Positions 60,472-64,000 of a stretch of DNA of 64,000 bases are shown here, piece after piece. Each line of letters opens with the position of its first letter. Position 1 is the first letter of the stretch. Location of the stretch: assembly GCA_963843595.1 (NCBI GenBank), contig CAWJLG010000006.1, positions 186,001 through 250,000 on the forward strand. The letters run 5' to 3'. The notes under the pieces were generated by a model. The model worked only from the letters and a program-made list of their open reading frames with translations. It searched no databases and was not told where the DNA came from. The position numbers and the translations under genes are program-made. Origin of the DNA: CAIWHR01 sp963843595 (GTDB taxonomy: Bacteria; Pseudomonadota; Gammaproteobacteria; Burkholderiales; Casimicrobiaceae).

Positions 60472-61956
60472 ATGCCGACCCTCTTCGGTGCCAGGCTCGC
60501 GCAACATGCCTCGCGTGCAGGGCCATCCCTCGCGATGGCGATGCCGGGGCGTGAGATCAGCTATTCGGAGCTGCACCGTAGCGTACGGCATTGTGCCGCC
60601 TGGCTGGCCCGCGCCGGGTGCCTGCCCAGGGAAGTGATCGGCATCACCATCGCCGACGAGCCGACTCATTTGGTGGTCAGCCTGGCGTTGTTGCAGCTCG
60701 GCATCCCGCAGGTCTGCCTGCCGACGCACGACCCCGAAGTGATGAGGCGACATCTCGCGCAAAGGCTCGCAGTGAGACGCATCGTCGTGACGGATTCGAC
60801 GTTTGCGCTCTCCGGGACGCAGACACTGTCGTTGGTGCCGGAGATCCTCGACGACCGGGCGATCGATGAATCGCCAGCGGCGGTTGCCGTCGATCCGGAC
60901 ACCCCGGCCATCTACTTTGCGAGCTCGGGCACCACGGGGCAGCCGAAGCTTATCGCGCTGAGCCAGCGGGCACTCGCGTGGCGGGCCGAGGGGATCGCTG
61001 ATTCCGAGGGATTCGGACCCGAGGAGCCGGTATCCGGAGCCAGGGTGTTCACGCCAGTCTCCGTCGAAGATGCTCCGGCAAAGAGCAAGCGCCTCTATTG
61101 CCTCTACCTGGGCATGACGTCCGTTTTCCAGGACCCGACATCGCCGCCACTCTCGCTGCAGGAGCTTTGCGCGAGATTCGACGTGACGAACGTCGAGGTG
61201 ACCACCCTCCAGGCATTCAGCCTCGTGCTCGATCACTCGGACCCCCGCGGGTTGCCACCGCGCACCACGGTGTATGCGTCTGGCGCCCGTGTGCCCGCGA
61301 TGGTGCGTCGATCGTTCAGGAACCGTTTCGCACGGCCGCTGTTCGTCCACTACGGCGCGCGGGAATTCGGTCGCATCGCAACCACCTTTCCCCAAGGCCA
61401 CGACGATGCGCTCGAAACGGTGGGCAGGCCGGTACCCTGGATCGATCTCGAAATCGTCGACCGCGACGGCAGAGCGCTTCCCGCAGGCGAGGTCGGTGAA
61501 TTGAGAGTCCGGTCCGAGTGCATGACCCACGAATACTGCGGGGACCCGGTGGCGACGTTGCGCCACTTCAAGGATGGTTGGTTCTATCCTGGGGACCTGG
61601 GCTCGTTGACGGCTGGCGGCGCACTGTGCATTCACGGCCGCGCGGACGACATGATGAACTTGAACAGCATCAAGATCTTCCCGGCGGAGATTGAGCGCGT
61701 ACTCGAGGAGCATCCCGCCGTGAAGTGCGCGGCGGCGTTCGCGAAGCTCTCCGCTGCGCATGGCGACATACCTCTCGCCGCCGTCGAATTGCACGAGGCG
61801 GCGAACGTCGGCGTCGAACAATTGATGGCCCATGCCCAGGAGCGTCTTGGCGTGCGCGCTCCGCGGAAGATATTCGTGGTGGGCGCGCTCCCCCGAAGTG
61901 CTGCAGGCAAGATCGTGAAGCGCGACCTGCTCGATCTCATCGCGTCCGGCCGCTGA
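60472..61956 (+). CDS. Class I adenylate-forming enzyme (acyl-AMP ligase-like)
   Basis: A 494-residue ANL-superfamily protein. Core motifs: P-loop YFASSGTTGQPKLI (A3), HYGAREFGRI in place of the usual YGxTE (A5), GWFYPGDLG (A7), HGRADDMMNLNSIKIFPAEIE (A8) and the catalytic Lys motif PRSAAGKIVKRDL (A10). The A8 Gly is replaced by Ser (NSIKI). It activates a carboxylic acid as acyl-AMP; the acid is unknown. The ACP gene 8 nt downstream suggests transfer to that carrier rather than to CoA. The ATG at 60472 is the first plausible start after attR; later Met codons near 60532 are possible. Confidence 0.85.
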   Translation: MPTLFGARLAQHASRAGPSLAMAMPGREISYSELHRSVRHCAAWLARAGCLPREVIGITIADEPTHLVVSLALLQLGIPQVCLPTHDPEVMRRHLAQRLAVRRIVVTDSTFALSGTQTLSLVPEILDDRAIDESPAAVAVDPDTPAIYFASSGTTGQPKLIALSQRALAWRAEGIADSEGFGPEEPVSGARVFTPVSVEDAPAKSKRLYCLYLGMTSVFQDPTSPPLSLQELCARFDVTNVEVTTLQAFSLVLDHSDPRGLPPRTTVYASGARVPAMVRRSFRNRFARPLFVHYGAREFGRIATTFPQGHDDALETVGRPVPWIDLEIVDRDGRALPAGEVGELRVRSECMTHEYCGDPVATLRHFKDGWFYPGDLGSLTAGGALCIHGRADDMMNLNSIKIFPAEIERVLEEHPAVKCAAAFAKLSAAHGDIPLAAVELHEAANVGVEQLMAHAQERLGVRAPRKIFVVGALPRSAAGKIVKRDLLDLIASGR

Positions 61957-61964
61957 CGGAATGC

Positions 61965-62231
61965 ATGAAGGACCTGTCACAGCCCCGGCGGGCCATCTTC
62001 GAGGCATTGAAAGCCGCCTCGCCGGGCGCGTTCAACGACGAGATGCGCCGCTCGTTCCTGGCCGAGGGATCGAACATCGAGCTTGCCGAGCTCGGGATGG
62101 ACAGCCTGGCCAAGATGGAGTTCTGCATTGCGATTGAACTCTCGACGGGGGTGACGCTGCTGCCACCGCAGCTCGCCGACCTCGGTTCGACGGATGCGAT
62201 CGAGCGTTGCATTCGCGAGCAGCTGGGTTAG
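61965..62231 (+). CDS. Stand-alone acyl/peptidyl carrier protein
   Basis: An 88-residue protein with the carrier motif GMDSLAKMEF (phosphopantetheine Ser47) and a helical pattern typical of ACP/PCP domains (ALKAASPGAF, FLAEGSNIELAELG). It differs clearly from the housekeeping AcpP at 54862 and belongs to the specialised ACPs found beside acyl-AMP ligases. It starts 8 nt after the ligase stop and is followed 16 nt later by a hydrolase-like gene. Confidence 0.85.
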   Translation: MKDLSQPRRAIFEALKAASPGAFNDEMRRSFLAEGSNIELAELGMDSLAKMEFCIAIELSTGVTLLPPQLADLGSTDAIERCIREQLG

Positions 62232-62247
62232 TTGAAACGGTGCGCGG

Positions 62248-63243
62248 ATGACTGCAGGTGTGCCGTTGCAACGGGTGCGTGGTTCGGACCAGCCGTCGTC
62301 GTTGGCCGAACGACTGGATCGTGCGTACCGTATCTATCGACGGCGCCTCGGCCGCTGTCGCACCGAAAATCAGCGGAACCGAATTCATATTGCTCTCGAG
62401 AATTACATGACTCCCGCGGAGGTGCAGTTCTTTCGCGCGGCCCTCGCCGGCGAACCGTCGGATTCACCGAGCCGCCGATGGATCGCGAGGCTCGACCGTT
62501 TCATGCCGATCAACAAACCCCGAGCGCTCGAGTTCGAGCGACGCGGCCTGTTCAACAGCCTGACGCGCTACACGGCGGACCGTGGATCGCCGGCGGAGAA
62601 GACGCTGATCATCGGGTTTTGCGGTCACTTTCACCGGCTGATGTCGCCGATGCCGTGGCTGCTCGACTGTCTGGATCCGACGCTCTTTGACGTCCTCGTC
62701 CTGCGCGATTTTTCGCGGCGTTCCTTCACCGCAGGAATTCCCCGATTGGGCGCGGATTTCTTCGCGACGATGGCCAAGCTGCGGGAGATCGCCAGGCCCC
62801 GTGCCTACCGCAATGCCATCGCGCTCGGAACCAGCGGCGGCGGTGTCCCCGCACTGCTGGCAGCCATCCTGCTCGGCCTGAGCCGGGGCATCTCGGTTTC
62901 CGGACAGGACTTTGGCCGCGTCGCGGCGAAGATAAGAGTTCATGGGCTGGACGACGCGCCGTTCGCGGCGCTGCTAGCGTCGCGACCGCAGCCCTTTCCG
63001 GAACTGGTCGTGGTGTGCGGTGGCGAGCACGAGGAAGATACGCAGGCTGCCTCCGCGCTGCACGAGCTCGTGCCATCGCGTCTGTGGATGGTTCCGAATT
63101 GCGCGCAGCACGCGGTGCTGATCTGGCACCTGTTGCAAGGACGGCTGCCCGCGTTTCTGGCGGAGATCCTCGGCCAGCGTCTGGAGAGCCGCAGCCCGGC
63201 GGTGGCTGGCGATCCTTCTACGCCGCATCGGGCGACCCATTGA
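62248..63243 (+). CDS. Alpha/beta-hydrolase-like protein of unknown function in the ACP operon
   Basis: A 331-residue protein not recognised as a named family. The first 110 residues are charged and helical. From about 115 there is an alpha/beta core (TLIIGFCGHFHRL, then FDVLVLRDFSRRSFTAG). A GTSGGGVPALLAAI segment near residue 195 looks like a nucleophile elbow, an acidic GGEHEEDT segment comes near 255, and AQHAVLIWHLL near 290 could supply the His. A thioesterase or acyltransferase acting on the ACP-bound product is a reasonable inference, but the fold is inferred by eye only. Confidence 0.6.
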   Translation: MTAGVPLQRVRGSDQPSSLAERLDRAYRIYRRRLGRCRTENQRNRIHIALENYMTPAEVQFFRAALAGEPSDSPSRRWIARLDRFMPINKPRALEFERRGLFNSLTRYTADRGSPAEKTLIIGFCGHFHRLMSPMPWLLDCLDPTLFDVLVLRDFSRRSFTAGIPRLGADFFATMAKLREIARPRAYRNAIALGTSGGGVPALLAAILLGLSRGISVSGQDFGRVAAKIRVHGLDDAPFAALLASRPQPFPELVVVCGGEHEEDTQAASALHELVPSRLWMVPNCAQHAVLIWHLLQGRLPAFLAEILGQRLESRSPAVAGDPSTPHRATH

Positions 63244-63292
63244 GCGCCAGCACGCGGGCGGCGCGCGCATTCCTTCCATCATTGCGGGACGC

Positions 63293-64000
63293 ATGAACAA
63301 AACTTCGAAACTGAGTCTTGCGAAGCGGCGACAGATCATCGCAGCGGTGCTCGTCCTGGCCGCGGGCAGCACGGTCGGGATGCTTGCCGCCCAAGCGGCG
63401 GACATCGACATGTACCCGAATCGACCGATAAGGTTGGTCGTCCCGTTCGCGGCGGGCTCGCAGATCGATATCGTCGCGCGCTTGGTTGGTGGCAAGATCG
63501 CCGAAGTCGTGGGTCAAGCGGTGGTCATCGAGAACATGCCGGGCGCGTCGGGCAACATCGGCAGCGACGCGGTCGCCAAGGCGCCACCGGACGGGTACAC
63601 CCTGCTGATCACGGGTTCGCTGATCACGCTCTTGCCCAGCACCCTAGGATCAGTCGCCGTGGACCCCGTTACCGCATTTGCGCCGATTGTCAAACTGGGC
63701 GAGATACCGATGCTGATCGTCGTGCATCCGTCGCTCAACGTGAATTCGCTCACCGAGCTGATCGCACGGGCGCGGCGGGAACCCGGAAAGATCGCTTATG
63801 CGACACTGGGCGTCGGGAGTGTCAATCACCTGACCGCATCGGTCATTGCGCAGAAGGCCGGCGTGGAGATGCTTCACGTCCCATATGCCAACAGCGGGAA
63901 GGCGCTCGCGGACGTCCTCGCGGGAGAGGTGCCGGTCTATTTCACATTCCTCGGACCGATCAATGCGCAGTTGCGCAGCGGGCACCTCAAAGCGGTTGCC
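63293..64000 (+). CDS. Tripartite tricarboxylate transporter (Bug/TctC) receptor, N-terminal part
   Basis: The first 236 residues of a Bug-family periplasmic receptor; the gene is cut by the window edge. A signal peptide runs to about residue 36 (LAAQAADID). Family motifs are YPNRPIRLVVPFAAGSQIDIVAR, VIENMPGASGNIGSDAVAKAPPDGYT and HVPYANSGKALADVLAGEV. The usual GGxxD is changed to GSQID. Bug receptors are hugely expanded in Burkholderiales; many are orphans without TctAB. The ligand is unknown, although the preceding acyl-activation genes hint at a carboxylic acid. Confidence 0.92.
   Translation, partial: MNKTSKLSLAKRRQIIAAVLVLAAGSTVGMLAAQAADIDMYPNRPIRLVVPFAAGSQIDIVARLVGGKIAEVVGQAVVIENMPGASGNIGSDAVAKAPPDGYTLLITGSLITLLPSTLGSVAVDPVTAFAPIVKLGEIPMLIVVHPSLNVNSLTELIARARREPGKIAYATLGVGSVNHLTASVIAQKAGVEMLHVPYANSGKALADVLAGEVPVYFTFLGPINAQLRSGHLKAVA

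Noticed and set aside
1..64000. CRISPR array, rRNA operon, prophage structural genes or replication origin
   Set aside because: I saw no regularly spaced repeats, rRNA signatures, phage morphogenesis genes, or dnaA-box clusters.

Overview
This is a 64-kb, very GC-rich window of bacterial chromosome, dense with genes and with strong G/C preference at third codon positions. Gene content and order point to a Betaproteobacterium, most likely Burkholderiales or Rhodocyclales-like. The supporting blocks are trxB / ftsK / lolA / rarA / serS, ffs / dnaX / ybaB / recR, maf / yceD / rpmF / plsX / fabH / fabD / fabG / acpP / fabF, a nadE-glnB pair, and Bug- and TRAP-type solute receptors. This assignment is inferred from sequence and synteny only.

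Layout. 1-2384 (minus): start of an enoyl-CoA hydratase, a histone-deacetylase-family amidohydrolase and a COG3146 acetyltransferase. 2467-10209 (plus): nadE, glnB, mscL and a complete branched-chain amino-acid-type ABC importer whose second permease is fused to its first ATPase. 10358-13816 (plus): tldD and two tandem secreted paralogues. 13830-16552 (minus): SnoaL-like protein, heptosyltransferase, zinc-finger protein, ilvE; ilvE is divergent from a marR gene with palindromic operator candidates. 17191-19974 (minus): glnE. 20052-25339 (plus): yhdP (frameshifted), nitrilase, MaoC protein. 25363-27025 (minus): Smr protein and trxB. 27142-30543 (plus): ftsK, a small secreted protein, lolA. 30587-34189 (minus): GDPD, 2-hydroxyacid dehydrogenase, HpcH/HpaI aldolase (frameshifted), DUF1499 protein. 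34326-36983 (plus): rarA, serS. 37046-40773 (minus): beta-propeller protein, creatininase-like enzyme, mltF. 40890-43848 (plus): SRP RNA, dnaX, ybaB, recR. 43974-47710 (minus): a TRAP transporter whose DctQ subunit has an unusual N-terminal extension. 48067-49974: CBS protein (plus), then an RsmI-like methyltransferase and maf (minus). 49977-57763 (plus): the yceD-to-fabF fatty-acid and phospholipid cluster followed by lysC.

The accessory part starts at the tRNA-Ser(GCU) gene (57841-57934). A 24-bp perfect copy of its 3' end recurs at 60384-60407, bounding a degenerate integrative element of about 2.5 kb. It holds the C-terminal half of a tyrosine integrase, a transposase fragment that cuts off the integrase N-terminus, a small unknown gene and a TumE/HVO_A0114-type toxin-antitoxin pair. 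The toxin start codon lies inside a perfect 12-bp palindrome. The integrase reading frame runs through the attachment core, so integration and excision would swap its C-terminal tail. Paired TGGCCAAATC repeats lie at both ends. Beyond attR is a small, poorly characterised plus-strand operon (60472-64000): an adenylate-forming ligase, a stand-alone acyl carrier protein, an alpha/beta-hydrolase-like protein and a Bug-type receptor cut by the window edge. This operon and the element are the most novel-looking parts.

Three housekeeping-type genes (HDAC 3' end, yhdP, HpaI-type aldolase) carry apparent single-base frame problems. These could be genuine decay or assembly errors and should be checked against reads before any loss of function is inferred.
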